Shown here: in pieces, positions 35,868-47,790 of the stretch
How the letters are laid out: each line of letters starts with the position of its first letter
Position numbering within the stretch: the first letter of the stretch is position 1
DNA from: Odobenus rosmarus divergens
Taxonomy: Eukaryota > Chordata > Mammalia > Carnivora > Odobenidae
Direction: 5' to 3'
Length of the DNA: 64,000 bases
NCBI RefSeq assembly: GCF_000321225.1
Contig: NW_004450402.1
Span: forward strand, 802,043-866,042
Translations under genes and position numbers: made by a program
The notes under the pieces: generated by a model
Seen by the model: the letters and a program-made list of their open reading frames with translations, nothing else
Databases searched by the model: none
What the model was told of the DNA's origin: nothing

Positions 35868-38434
35868 GTTATAAATTGTTATTGATCTTTTGAAAAAAAA
35901 TTTAAATTCAACAGATAAATTGAGGATTGCTTAAATGCCTTCCTTCTTAGTCTCTTTTGCAGCCCACTAAGTTTTTGTTTCTGAAAACAAACTATGATAA
36001 CGTATACCTAATTTCATCATATTCCTGAATTTGGGTATTCCTTTGCTTCCACTGGCTTTTAAAGCAATGTCAAAAATGCAAATTTTCAACTGAGGGAAAT
36101 AAAATTATCTTTCTATAATCTCTATCCACTCTACATTCCTACACATGATAAAGTGAGATCATTTTATTCCTAAATTCCCAGGCTTAGCAAACAAAAAGCC
36201 ATATAAATGCCAAATTATATTCAATTGACAACAAAAATAAAGATAGCACTCCAACCATTATAATTAACATTTCCCTCTATTAAGATAATTTCACTACATT
36301 ATACTTTTTCTTTTTTTAATTTAATTTTTTATTTGAATTAAAATGTTATTTTAATTACTAAAGTAGTTTTAAAATAGTTAAATTTCTATAGGATCTTTCA
36401 TTCTTTGTCAACACCTCCTTTGTTTATCTTAATTCTTAATATAGATTTATGTCATTCCCTGCAAGTATTAAGAAGAAAAAAAGTAAAATTAGTGTATATT
36501 TTCATGTCTAAAGGTAAGCAATGCCAACTCAGGAGCCCACCTTATGGGGAATGATTTTTGAAGTTGTGCTGCTTTGCTCTATCTCAAATGTATCACTGGA
36601 CAAATTCCTAATACCCAAGATAGTAGAAAATGTTGTGTTAATTCACATAGTAATTAAACTTTTGAGTTTAATTTTTTAAATGAGGGCTCCCTTAACTATT
36701 TGATTCTTTTAAAAAGTTTAATACAAAATGGTATGTTAAAAATTGTTTCTTAACGTATTAAGAGTAACATATTTATGTATTACTGATTTATTCAGCTTTT
36801 TCCTTGGAATTTTTTTCCTGAATAATTGAAAGTAATAATAAGGTCTGCATTGTTATTAAGAAGCCCTTATATCTGAAAAACAATACTATCATTAATTGCT
36901 TTTCTCCTTCCTTTTTTGGTCTGGTTGGTTATGACTGCAAAATTTCTAATACTTCCCCAGAATGCTCCATGAGTAATTTGTTCTAAATGATTAATTGCTA
37001 CTATTTTTAATTACCTTTCTTTATTTGCCTCCCTAATTTCTATCCCTGCTGTAAAATCTTGGGAGTAGTCCATTTTATTTTTTAATGAGTAAGCATATGC
37101 TCTAGGTATATACTGTCATTGGAATAGCTTAAACTATTATATTAGATGCTGATTTTGACTATCAAACATTAAGAGAATCCCAAGACTTTTTTCTACTAAA
37201 CAGCTTTCCAAAAATATAATTATAAGGTTCTTTGGATTCTAATTATTGCAGTTCTGAATAAATAGCCTGTGAAGCAAGTTAAATCCTATGAAACACTGAA
37301 GATTTTATTTATTTATTTGAGAGCGAGAATGAGATAGAGAGATGAATATGTACAGTCACGAACACTTCCTTAAACCAGGAAATGTTAGGATGATTAATTC
37401 AGATCAACCTCAAAGCAGTAGAATAACAAATTATTTCCTGGTAGTATCTGCTAAGGAAGCATACTGGCATCTTTGATTTACTTAGACATTATTCTGAGGT
37501 AATATTCCTCAAAGATTTATTTAGAAAATCAATATTCAACTGCCCACCTAGGAGGTTTTGAAAATGTGTGGAAACACTTGTGACTAACAATATCGAGGAA
37601 CAGAAATGGTTTCTAAAATTTGGTGGCTAGGGCCAGAGATACAAAATAACTTGTAACAGGTAGGAAATTGCTGCACAAAGAATTGTCCCTTCTAAGAAAC
37701 CAACAATGCCCATATGGGATCCAAGTAATGAGTAAATATACCAGAGTGTCGTCAGATTTCTGTGACCACATTACACATGACCACATGAAACACAAAGTGC
37801 TGTTGTATTTTCATGGAAGAAATAAATTGGAAATGGCAAATTGCCCTTATACTGCCCCCCCCACCCCAGGTTTTTTGGTCATGTCCATTAGAGAGGAACA
37901 CTGATTTCTCAGTTCTTGATTTTCATATATATATATTTTTTTTTAAACATAGCAGGAGTGTTTCTAGGTTGTCTATTGGGAAGGAGAAGTGATACATTTG
38001 ATTGACATGTTTAGAAAAAGGAACTGAAAATGTGCCTTCATTTTTCTTAGATTTTTAAATCTACCTTTCAAAGGGGTGAGTTTTGGTATCTTTACATGTG
38101 GTAAATTTAACTATTATTAAACTTCAGGAAAAACTTGCAGTTTTAAATTCAAATACTGGGGGGTTTGGAGTTGAAGTATCTTTAGCCATATTTTCTGGTT
38201 CAACTTTTGCAGGTAAAACAATGATATTAATTCGACAAATATGAGTGAATTTCTAGTAGAACACAAAAATTACTTCCTTTGTGAAACTTATTTTCTACTG
38301 GAGGGTGATAGATAAAAAACTAAAATCATGAATTATATATAGAGGATTAGGAGGTGATGAGAGCCAACAAGCAAAATGGACGTTCTTGGATCAGGGTAAA
38401 GTGGTTGTATTTATAGATAGCTTGACCAGAGAAG
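35868..38434. other. No gene seen
   Basis: Unassigned AT-rich DNA apart from a SINE scrap at 37300-37345. Two frames of about 60-78 codons overlap on opposite strands at 37613-37904 without support. A C8 run lies at 37855-37862. Confidence 0.5.
37300..37345 (-). mobile_element. SINE 3'-end scrap, antisense
   Basis: AAGATTTTATTTATTTATTT followed by a GAGA-rich part is the reverse of a carnivore SINE tail and its CT-rich end, with the tRNA-like part missing. Confidence 0.7.
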
Positions 38435-39340
38435 GTCTTATTAGGAATGGGACATTTGAGCAAAAGCTGTGAAAATAAGTTTTGACTGAAGTGACAGCCT
38501 CTTTATGTGAGGTCAGCAGTGTTACAAAAAGTAATCTAGGAATATCAGGCTTATTGATACATTTATTATTTTGTGAATGGACATTTTTATTTAAATCTTC
38601 ATAAGGCTTAACATACCTTGGATAGTTTTTTCCTTGATTCTTGTTTCATCATCCTAAACTTTCTTTCACAGTGATTCAGGTACATAAATGGCATACAGAA
38701 TCCCAGATATAGTTAGATGTTCAGTGTTGTTGAAGTTGAAGGTATATATCACATTTCCAAATGAATTGAAATGGAAGGGGCCCAATGGACACATAATTAA
38801 CTTTAGGAATGTTGATTCAGATACTAGAAAGCAAATAACTGACCAAGTTATTAATTTATTCATTCATATATCCATCCAACCAACATTAATCATTTATTCA
38901 CTATACACCAAATAAAAATTTTATGGGAACAAATGGGACTGAGCAGAAAGGCAGGGGTGCAAGGTAAGGTATACCTGACAATGTGACCTTTAGGCTATGA
39001 TTAAGAGTAATAAAGGAATTGCCAGATGAAAGGTCAAGCCAGTGGGGACAGTGGGTAATTGTGGTAACATGATGGTGTAAGAAAATCCCACAGAAAATAA
39101 TCATGAACATGTCTGGAATGTCAGGGGGAGAGTATAATCACCAACAGCACAATAGGCAGACAATGTATAAAGGATGATAGAAGATAGAGTCAGAAAAGCA
39201 ATTTGTGGACAGTTCTTGAAAGGTCTTTTTTGGTCAAACTAAAGATTTTGGATTTTATATGCTAAGTTTATGGACAGGTTTTTAAGCAGAGATATGACAT
39301 GGTCAACTTTGTTCTTTACACAGATAGTGTCAATGGCTCT
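38435..39340 (-). repeat. L2 (LINE) fragments, antisense
   Basis: 38435-38500 (AGAAGGTCTTATTAGGAATG, GGACATTTGAGCAAAAGCTG) and 39190-39330 (TCTTGAAAGGTCTTTTTTGG, AGATTTTGGATTTTATATGC, TTTTTAAGCAGAGATATGAC) are the reverse of neighbouring L2 segments. The sequence between them is not recognisable and may be decayed or inserted. Confidence 0.6.
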
Positions 39341-40736
39341 ATAGAGTCAATTCATTTGGTTAAGAACAAATATCAATCAAACTGGCTGCTTGGCATCATA
39401 TAGACAACATAACTAGTTGATTGAGTGCTTCACATTTTCAGCCAGTTGTTTTGACATGTGTATACATAACCTCAAAATAAAAATGGTACTTTTAGCATGC
39501 CTGATTTAGTCCATAATTTTTACGGCAGCTCTCTTTAAGAGTTAATTCTATCACAAAATTACAAGTACAGATTTCATATATATGTGTGTATATATATCAA
39601 AATATATATAAAATATATAATTTTGATAAAGATAAGTATTATAAAGCATGTAAGCCAAAAAGTAATATTAACAACCAAACAAAAAATGGTACAGTTAAAA
39701 ATTTTGTAAAATATAACCACATGCTGTGTTAAGTAGTGGAAGTTAAATATGATAAAAATAAGAATTTTAGGGTGTATTTTATGTCATCATTCAACTGATA
39801 AGATCTTGAACTTCTATGCAATAGTAAATAGGTAATTCATTTATTTTTATCCATAAAATGCTATGCATTTTAAACTGATCCATGTTTTATTGCATATTTA
39901 TAAGTTAGTTTGAGCAGATATTATACTGAGCATCAGGAATAAAAAAGTATTACAATAGAGGTAAATCAATTTAAACATAGATATGAGCTTAATGCTAATT
40001 TCTGTGTCCACTCTAAGAGGAAGTTACAGGAATAAATAATAGAAAGTTTTAAATACTTAATTTGAAGAAAACAAAAGAATTTTGGGGTTTTTGTCTTCAT
40101 GATGTCCCATATCATGGGTAAACTGCAAATGAATACATGGCCAGTTGGTAGAAATGAGAGAGTCTTTGTAGGAAAAGTAAAAGATTGGATTTGATGTCTT
40201 CACAGTTCCCTACTGACACTTTCTTTTTCTTATTCACTCATTAATGAGCAAAATGTTTTACCTGCCATTTCTCCAGTAAGATATCAACAAGAAACAACAA
40301 ACAAAATACTGATGTAGAAATTATTTTAGTGCATAATTTTTTTGCTATGTCAAATGATTTTGGCTTATACAAATTTGGAGTGAAGCTCTACCAGATCATG
40401 TGGATGAAGTCACTAAACACACAACATATAGGGCTGTAATAAAGTAAAGCATATGGACACCAGGTAAGCAAACAATAAATGCTCACTGCAAACATGAGTC
40501 TTAATAATCCTAAATACCTTTGAGACACATATAACTAAAGAGATCTCAAGTATTTGATAGATACTCAATTTCTCTTATTAGTCTCTAATACTGTACAATG
40601 TCTCCTCTAATAGATTTAAACACTGGGGTGGCAGGATAGTCCCAATTATGCCTGTTATCTTGGTATAATAATTAATGGCATTCTGGTTCCCTCTCAAAAA
40701 CATCTCAATTTGGATGATAAGTTATATGATCATGAT
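39341..40736. other. No gene seen; AT-rich near-palindrome
   Basis: Unassigned. A TA-rich part at 39570-39630 includes an approximate inverted repeat (ATCAAAATATATA ... TATATAATTTTGAT). Confidence 0.5.
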
Positions 40737-40747
40737 TATGATATGAT

Positions 40748-40848
40748 TCTCTTTTTTTCTTTAAATTTGTTATTGTTATGTTAATCACCATACATTACAT
40801 CATTAGTTTTTGATGTAGTGTTCCATGATTCATTGTTTGTGCATAACA
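40748..40848 (-). mobile_element. L1 3' end, antisense, running into an assembly gap
   Basis: T-rich start, then GTTATGTTAATCACCATACA through TTCATTGTTTGTGCATAACA, the reverse of the young L1 terminus. The last 72 bases before the gap are identical to those at 41556-41628. TATGATATGAT lies just left (40737-40747) and recurs at 41739-41749. Confidence 0.9.
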
Positions 40849-40898
40849 NNNNNNNNNNNNNNNNNNNNNNNNNNNNNNNNNNNNNNNNNNNNNNNNNN
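40849..40898. other. Assembly gap (50 N)
   Basis: Exactly 50 undetermined bases. They lie between an L1 3' end and a CT-rich SINE end. Any translated frame crossing here (40795-41103, minus) is an artefact. Confidence 0.99.
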
Positions 40899-40955
40899 CT
40901 CTCTCTCTCTCTCTCTGTGTGTCTCTCATGAATAAATAAATAAAATCTTTAAAAA
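40899..40955 (+). mobile_element. SINE 3' end, 5' part lost in the gap
   Basis: (CT)n, then AATAAATAAATAAAATCTTT and an A-tail. The tRNA-like part would lie within the gap or was never assembled. Confidence 0.85.
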
Positions 40956-41153
40956 AAAAGATTTTATTTGAGATAGAGGGATTGAAAGCAAGAGAGAGAG
41001 AGCACGCGTACGTGCACGAGTGCAGGGAGGGGCAGAGGGAGAAGCAGGTTCTCCACTGAGCAGGGAGCCCGATGCGGGGCTCGATCCCAGAACCCTGTTT
41101 CATGACCTGAGCCTAAGGCAGATGCTTAACCGACTGAACCACCCAGGCACCCC
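40951..41153 (-). mobile_element. Carnivore SINE, antisense, tail to tail with the previous one
   Basis: From AAAGATTTTATTTGAGATAG to ACCACCCAGGCACCCC. The two SINEs share the junction of A-run and AAAGATTTTATTT, forming an inverted pair that could fold as a hairpin. Confidence 0.92.
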
Positions 41154-41534
41154 TAGCCAAATGTATTTTGACACACTTGCAAAAACAACCTGGAAAAATC
41201 CACCTAGGTCAGAGCCTCCCAGGTCAGTATGGCTTAAGTGCCTCCTGAAAGTGAAACAGTGTATACATTAGGAAAAACAAGGAAACCTTTCCCATAGAGA
41301 TCAAACAGTTGGGTAACTGACAAGAATCTTAACACCCTTTGCTTCCGCAAGTGCACTAACTCCGTCCTATCCCATGGGAAAGTTTGTTCCCCAGATCTTT
41401 GATCTGTCTGCTCTCTTACCCTCTACACCACTGTCTGTCTCAGACCTCTGCCAGATTGTCTGGACTGGAATCCTGCATCCTGCACCCCTGGCCTCAGCTG
41501 AAAGGTGAGTCCCAGTTCTCCTGTTTTATTTTTG
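41154..41534. other. Unassigned, less AT-rich segment
   Basis: About 380 bases with noticeably more G+C than the surroundings. I do not recognise it; it may be an LTR piece or transduced single-copy DNA. It includes GAAAGGTGAGTCCC near 41498-41511, a good match to a 5' splice-site consensus (AAG/GTGAGT), but no exon is demonstrated. Confidence 0.4.
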
Positions 41535-41738
41535 TTTTATTTTTTAATTTTTTGTTATGTTAATCACCATACATTACATCATTAGTTTTTGATGTAGTGT
41601 TCCATGATTCATTGTTTGTGCATAACATCCAGTGCTCTATGCAGAACGTGCCCTCTTTAATACCATCACCAGGCTAACCCATCCCCCCACCCCCTCCCCT
41701 CTAGAACCCTCAGAGCCGAACCATGAGAGATGATGGAC
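41535..41738 (-). mobile_element. L1 3' UTR, antisense, with a short 5' inversion
   Basis: 41535-41713 is the reverse of the young L1 3' UTR including its C-rich (reverse G-rich) tract. At about 41714-41738 the sequence switches to L1 sense strand (GAACCATGAGAGATGATGGA), matching the bases that lie just upstream in the sense copy at 5098-5116. That is the outline of an insertion by twin priming. Confidence 0.8.
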
Positions 41739-41749
41739 TATGATATGAT

Positions 41750-42784
41750 CATCTCTAAAGTGTGAAACTCTCTCTAACATTTCTTTTTGGCCATCCACTG
41801 GCCTTTGCCTTTTCCCTAGGGCACTATATACACCCTTGTCTTGGAGAATTAGCTTTAAAAACCTTGACTTTCAGTTATCTATGTGATTCAAGTAATAGCT
41901 CCCCTCTTATTTTGATGGGAGCATGTTGGTTGGCAAAGAGAGCATATATAAATTTAAAGCATATCCTTGGCAGCAACATGCATGAAATACTAGAATCCAT
42001 CTGTGGATTTTACAGTGCTAATTGACAGGTGCTGTAACTCATAAAATGTTCAGAGTCCACAACAGATAATAAGAGCACCAGATGGGACTTTCCCAACAAG
42101 AAACTTCAAAAAGCTTTTCCCTTCTCTCTAGAAAATTACCAAAAAATATTTATTATGAAATGTTATTTGTCATGGGTATGGAAAGGACATGAATTGGAAA
42201 GGAAATGAAAAAAACAAAACAAAACATCCCATTTAAACTCAGAATTTATAATCCATGAGTTTGACCTTATGGTGTCATATCTACTCATGATATTGCCAAG
42301 CATGCTTTAAATTTTTATCATGGTATATACGCATATGAAGTATAAATTCATTATATGACCATGTTACATATACCTATAAATATAAATGCTTACAACAAAA
42401 ACAACTTTTACCATAGTCCTTATCAATCTACAACCCAGAATTGACTATTTTTAACATTTTATTTGTCTCCATATCTATTCTTATACTTCAGTGTTAAATG
42501 TTAAACATTTACTGACTCTGTCCTATACAGTTCTCTTACATTATATCTGCTTTTGTTCTCCAATCAGCTCAAAGCAGTATGATCACTAGTTAAAGCAATA
42601 CACATTGCTTTCATTGTTGTTGATTACATTCATTACAGTTTCAAACTATACTGAAATTTTTCATAACTCCATACAGCATCTAAAATTTATATTTTTAATA
42701 TCTATGTGCAATGTGTTCTTTAGTAAAATATCCTCACACAACTTTTGTATCATTCATAACTGGGACTCTCTGGGCTCCTGATTT
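41750..42784. other. No gene or repeat recognised
   Basis: AT-rich. The 87-codon frame at 41762-42025 has no recognisable domain or start context and is probably chance. Confidence 0.5.
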
Positions 42785-44020
42785 TTTTAATGTTAATAAA
42801 TCAACTTTATTTTTAAAGCAGTTTTAAATAAAAGAGTTTTAGGTTCACACCAAATCAAATGGGAAATATAGAAAGTTACCATATACACTCTCCTCTACAT
42901 ATGCACAGCCTCTCCCACTGGCAACATCCCTCACCTGAGTATTACATTTGTTACAATCCATGACCTACACTGACACCTCTTTATCATCCAAAGTCCATTG
43001 TTTCTATTATGGTGCACTCTTGGTGGGGTGCACTTTATGGGTTCTGACAAACATATAATGAAGTATGTCCACCGTTACAGTATCATGCAGAATAGTTTAA
43101 GTGCCCTAAAAATCTTCTGTGCTCTGCCTATTCATCCTCCTTCCCCCGTAGCCCCTGGAAACCACTGATCTTTTTACTGTCTCCATAATTTTGCCTTTTC
43201 CAGAATGTCATACAGTTGGAATCAGTAGTCTCCAGATTGACTTCTTTCACTTAGTATTATGCATTCAAGTTTCCTCCATGTCTTTTCATGGCTTGACAGC
43301 TCATTTTGCTTTAGCACTAAATAATAACATTCCATTGTCTAGATGAACCACAGTTTGTTTATTCCTCACCTATTGAAGCATATCTTGGCTGCTTCCAAGT
43401 TTTGTCTTATTATGAATAGGCTGCTATAAATATTCAGGTGCAGGTTTTCCAGCTCATCTGGGTAGACATGTTTTTAACTCATTTAGTAGAATACCAAGGA
43501 GTACAAATGATGGATCATACGGCAAGACTATATTTAGTTTTGTAAGAAACTGCCATACTGTTTTCCAAAGTGGCTGTACCAGTTTGTATTCTCACCAGCA
43601 ATGAATGGGAGTTCCTGTTGCTCCACATGATTGCTAGCATTTGCTGTTGTCAGTGTTGCAGATTTTGACTCTTCTAATAGCTGTGTAGTGGTATCTCCTC
43701 ATTGTTTTAATTTACAATTCCCTAATGACAGGTGATGTTGAGCATCTTTTCATAAGCTTATTTGCCATCTGTGTATCTTCTTTGGTGAGGTGTCTGTTAA
43801 GATCTTGGGCCCATTTTTAAATCAGGTTGTTTGCTTTCTTATTATTGAGTTTTAAGAGTTATTGGTGTATTTTGGATGAGTCACTTAGCAGATGTATATT
43901 TTACAAATATTTTCTCCCCGTCTGTGGATTGACTTCTATTTGACAGTGTCTTTTGCAGAGCAGAAGTTTTTAATTTTAATAAAGTCCAGTTTATCAATTA
44001 TTTCCTTAATGGAGTTATAT
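42785..44020 (-). mobile_element. Old L1 3' UTR (L1ME/L1MC type), antisense
   Basis: TTTTAGGTTCACACCAAATC, CCTGGAAACCACTGATCTTT, AGGCTGCTATAAATATTCAG, TGGCTGTACCAGTTTGTATT, TAATGACAGGTGATGTTGAG and TAATAAAGTCCAGTTTATCA occur in the order of a long reversed L1M 3' UTR. About 1.2 kb is continuous. Confidence 0.85.
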
Positions 44021-44707
44021 CAGTTTTTGTGTGACATATATTGACACTTTGTTATTAGGAGCATACACATTAAAGATTTTTATCTTTGAGAAAAGTCTCC
44101 TTTATCATTATGTAATGCCACTCATTATCCCTCATATTTTTCCTTGTTCTGAAATATGCTTTGTCTGAAATTACTGTAGCAACTCCAGCTTTCTTGAAAT
44201 TAGTGCTAGCATGGTGTATTTTTTTCTACTCCTTTACTTTTAACCTATCTCTGGCTTTATATTAAAGTAGGTTTCTTATATACAAAATATATTTGTTTCT
44301 TGTGTATTTGTTTTTAGTTTTCTCTGACAGACTCTGTCTTTTAATTGTTTTATTTAGGCCATTAACATTTGAAGTGATTATTGATATAGTTGGATAACAT
44401 CTCCCATGTTTGTAACTACTTTCTATTCTTTGTCTTATTCTCTGTTTCTTTTGTCCCCCCTCCTTTTTCTGTCTTCTCTGGTTTTAGTTCAGCATTCTGT
44501 ATAATTCTGTTTTCTTTCTTGAATTTGCATATTAACATGCTTGTTTTGTGAAATATTTTTGGCTGCCTTAGAGTTTGAAATATACATTTACGATGAGTCT
44601 AGGTCCACATGCAAATGACATTACACCATCTCATGAATACTTCAGGACTCTTTTTTTTTTTTTTAACAGTTTTTTGAATCTGTAAATTCAGAGATGAAAG
44701 AAGTCTT

Positions 44708-44899
44708 TTTTTTAAATATTATTTATTTATTTATTTGACGGGAGAGAGCACAAGCAGGGAGGAGCGGCAGGCAGAAGGAGAGGGAGTAGCAGGCTTCCCA
44801 CAGAGTGGGGGGAACCTGATGTGGGACTCATCCCAGGACCCCGGGACCATGACCCAAGCCAAAGGCAGCTCCTCAACTGACTGAGGCACCCAGGCGCCC
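44708..44899 (-). mobile_element. Carnivore SINE inside the old L1
   Basis: Antisense copy; flanks AAGAAGTCTT (44698-44707) and AAGAGTCTT (44900-44908) are an imperfect target-site duplication. The A-box side is altered (CTGACTGAGGCACCCAGGCG). Confidence 0.93.
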
Positions 44900-45432
44900 A
44901 AGAGTCTTATAACAAAATATCCTCAATTCCTCCCTTCTGTCCCTTATAGAATTTCTGTCATCCCATATTCTAGCACTTTCCCATGTGCCATAACTTCAGT
45001 AGACATTATTAGATTTAGTACTTTGAACAAACATTTATTTATAGATCAAATAAGACTAAGAAAACTAAAACATTTTATTCCAAATTCATTGATTTCTTCT
45101 CCCAGGCTTTCCCCTTTTTATGTAAGACCAAATTTTATACTTTTAGAATTTTCTCCATGAAGAAATTAATTTGCCATTTCTTTCAGTAAAAGTCGGCATC
45201 ATTTTTTTTTTTTTTCCTCCTTGAAGAGCTTCTTTTACCATTTCTTAGTGGATAGATTAGTTGTCCAGGAATTGTCTCATTTTTTTTTCTTTGTCTTGAG
45301 AATGCATTTCTCTTTATGTGGATTTGAATACATTTCAATCATGTGGAATTGAATGTTTGTTGAGTTTTTTTTTCTTTCAACACATTAAAATTTAAAATTT
45401 CATTCCACTTTTTTCTTGTCCGCATGATTTCT

Positions 45433-45624
45433 TTTTTTTTGTATTTATAATATTTTATTTCTTAAGTTGGAGCAGTAGTTTCAATGATTTTTTTTTATGT
45501 TATGTTCATCACCATACATTACATCATTAGTTTTTGGGTTTTTTTCTTTAAATTTTTTTATTGTTATGTTAATCACCATACATTACATCATTAGTTTGTG
45601 ATGTAGTGTTCCATGGTTCATTGT
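45433..45624 (-). mobile_element. Small L1 insertion with extra 3' segment
   Basis: Bounded by the 17-bp direct repeat TTGTCYGCATGATTTCT (one mismatch) at 45416-45432 and 45625-45641, whose sequence is part of the host L1. Read on the minus strand: young L1 3' end (45624-45541), a second partial L1 3' end (about 45535-45496), about 50 bases of other sequence including AATAAA, and a terminal A8. This looks like L1 with 3' transduction. Confidence 0.8.
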
Positions 45625-46783
45625 TTGTCTGCATGATTTCTGACAAATCTGATTCAATTCTTATGCTTTTTCCTTTTTAGGTAGGGTGCTTTTATCCCCC
45701 TTCTAGCTTCTTTCAAATTTTTTTGTCTTTGGTTTTTGAAGTTTAAATGTGATATGCCTAGTTGTAGGCATTTTACTTTTTATCCTGCTTGGTTCTCTGA
45801 GCTTCATAGATCTCTGTTTTGGTGTCTGTCATTAATTTTGTCAGTTTTCAAAATTTTTATAAATTTTCAGTCATTATCACTGCAAATTTTCTTCTGCTAT
45901 GTTATCTTTCTTCTCATTTTGGTACTCCCAATTATATATACATTGCTCTTTTGAAATGTTCCACTATTTTTGGATATTCTCCTCTGCTTTTTAAATTATT
46001 ATTATTCACCTTTTTTCTTTGCATTTTAGTTTTGGGATTTATTATTGACATATCTTCAAGCTCACTTATTCTTTCCTCAACCTTGTCCAGTCTACTGATG
46101 AATCCATCAAAGGCATTTATCATTTCTGTTACAGTGTTTGATTCCTAGCACTTTCTTTTTATTCTTTCTTAGAATGCCCATCCTTCTGCTTACATAACCC
46201 ATCTGTTCTTGGATGTTGCCTACTTTTTCCACTGGAGACCTTAACATATTAACTACAGTTATTTTAAATGTCCTGTGTGATAATTCCAAAATCTGCTTTG
46301 CATCTGAGTCCAGTTCTGATGCTCACTTTGGGTTATCTTCATTTTCTTCTTGCTTTTTAGCATGACTTGTACTTGTTTTATTGAAAGGCAGATGTAATAT
46401 ACCAGGCAATTCAGTTGGCAGTTGGGCTATGTTTAATATTTGCTGCAATTATAGGTGCCAGGGACTTTGTTTTCTTCTTGTGTCCTTGTTTTTGTCTCCC
46501 CTGTTGTCTTTTGGTTTTCCTAAAAAATCCTTCTTAAATAGAGGCTGACTTGCAGTAATTTCAGTTGTAATCCATTGTTATTATACCAAAGCCTTTTTTA
46601 TGTAATAGTAAGAAGCAGAATAGAGAAGCACTCTATAATGTTATGATTAAATTTTAGTCATAAAATGCAAATGGTCTGTGTCCCTGGATTGTTAACTTCA
46701 AAAGAGTTTCTTTGATTTTATTTCCTATCTTAGAAGAGACAGGAAGGTTAGAGAGGGCTGGAGTCAAAGAAATGCCCTTTCCC

Positions 46784-46983
46784 GGGTGCCTGGGTGGCTC
46801 AGTCAGTTAAGCATCTGCCTTCGGCTCAGGCCATGATCCCGGGGTCCTGGGATCGAGTCCCATATCGGGCTCCCTGCTCTGCGGGGAGCCTGCTTCTCCC
46901 TCTCCTCCCCACTTGTGCTCTCTCTCACTGTCTCTCTCTGTCTCTCTCTGAAATAAATAAAATAAATTTAAAAAATTAAAAAA
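46784..46983 (+). mobile_element. Carnivore SINE inside the old L1
   Basis: Perfect 18-bp target-site duplication AAAGAAATGCCCTTTCCC at 46766-46783 and 46984-47001, the longest in the window; likely one of the youngest insertions. Confidence 0.97.
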
Positions 46984-47790
46984 AAAGAAATGCCCTTTCC
47001 CACAGATGTGATAAATCTCTGTAAAAAAAATCTTTTTCCTTGGAAATCTGGCCTTTACTATGAAGAATGTTCTGGACATATTGCAAAATGGTTCACTTTC
47101 CCCTCCCCTACCAGAGACATGAGGTGATTTTTGTCTTGGGTCTTTACAGTAAGAATGTTATAAGGGTCCTGGAGGTAAAACCCACAGACGGAGACCTTCC
47201 ATAAGAGTGTGGCCTCAAGTAGATTTTCAGTTTCACTCTAGACTGCACATAGTCTCCATCCATGTGTCAGTATTACCAATAAGTGTTCTTACCAGTTTAG
47301 GGCTCCAGCAGATTCTGTCCCAGGTAAAGAGATCTCTATTTTGGTTCTTTGTATTTGCTTATTTTTCCAGATTTCAGGGTGGATGTTTGGATGTTTGTTT
47401 TTTGACCTGTATTCTCAGGTCATTGATTTTCAGTTTGTATAACTTTATCTTACTGTAAGTATGGTAATGATGACTTCTATCTTTCTACATGCCAGAGCTG
47501 ATGTTCATTTCCTCTGTTTTTTATAAAGCAATTGGACTCATTTTCTTTCAATGACCTTGTACTTGTTCTAGGAAGGCACTTGTACAAGTTGTACTATAGG
47601 CCCTGGTGTTGGTTGTGTTTCCAGGTAAGTACCACTCTGAGTACAATCACCTCTTTATAAAATGACAGAACCTGCCTGGGACCAGTAGGCTGCTAGAGTC
47701 TTCTCCTTCTTGTTTTCTCTAAGCATTATTGGTGCGGTTGTATCCACTGGGGAATCAGGGTTTCACAGAAGGCAAACAGAATCATGTACT

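Larger units (their letters stand above)
44021..47790 (-). mobile_element. Old L1 body and 5' region, antisense
   Basis: 44040-44640 is reversed ORF2 (TTATCATTATGTAATGCCAC, AGGCCATTAACATTTGAAGT). 44905-46560 is the segment upstream (CTCCCAATTATATATACATT, CTTCAAGCTCACTTATTCTT). 47390-47520 is near the 5' end (GATTTTCAGTTTGTATAACT, CTACATGCCAGAGCTGATGT). Frames on both strands (45736-46289) are decayed. It probably continues the 3' UTR at 42785-44020 with an internal deletion. Confidence 0.75.

Noticed and set aside
40795..41103. 102-codon frame crossing the N gap
   Set aside because: It contains unknown residues from the gap and consists of SINE and L1 sequence.
41498..41511. Exon boundary
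   Set aside because: A splice-donor consensus alone is too frequent by chance, and no open coding sequence or acceptor could be shown.
45736..46289. Overlapping hydrophobic frames resembling membrane proteins
   Set aside because: They lie in an antisense old L1; the hydrophobic look comes from T-rich codons.
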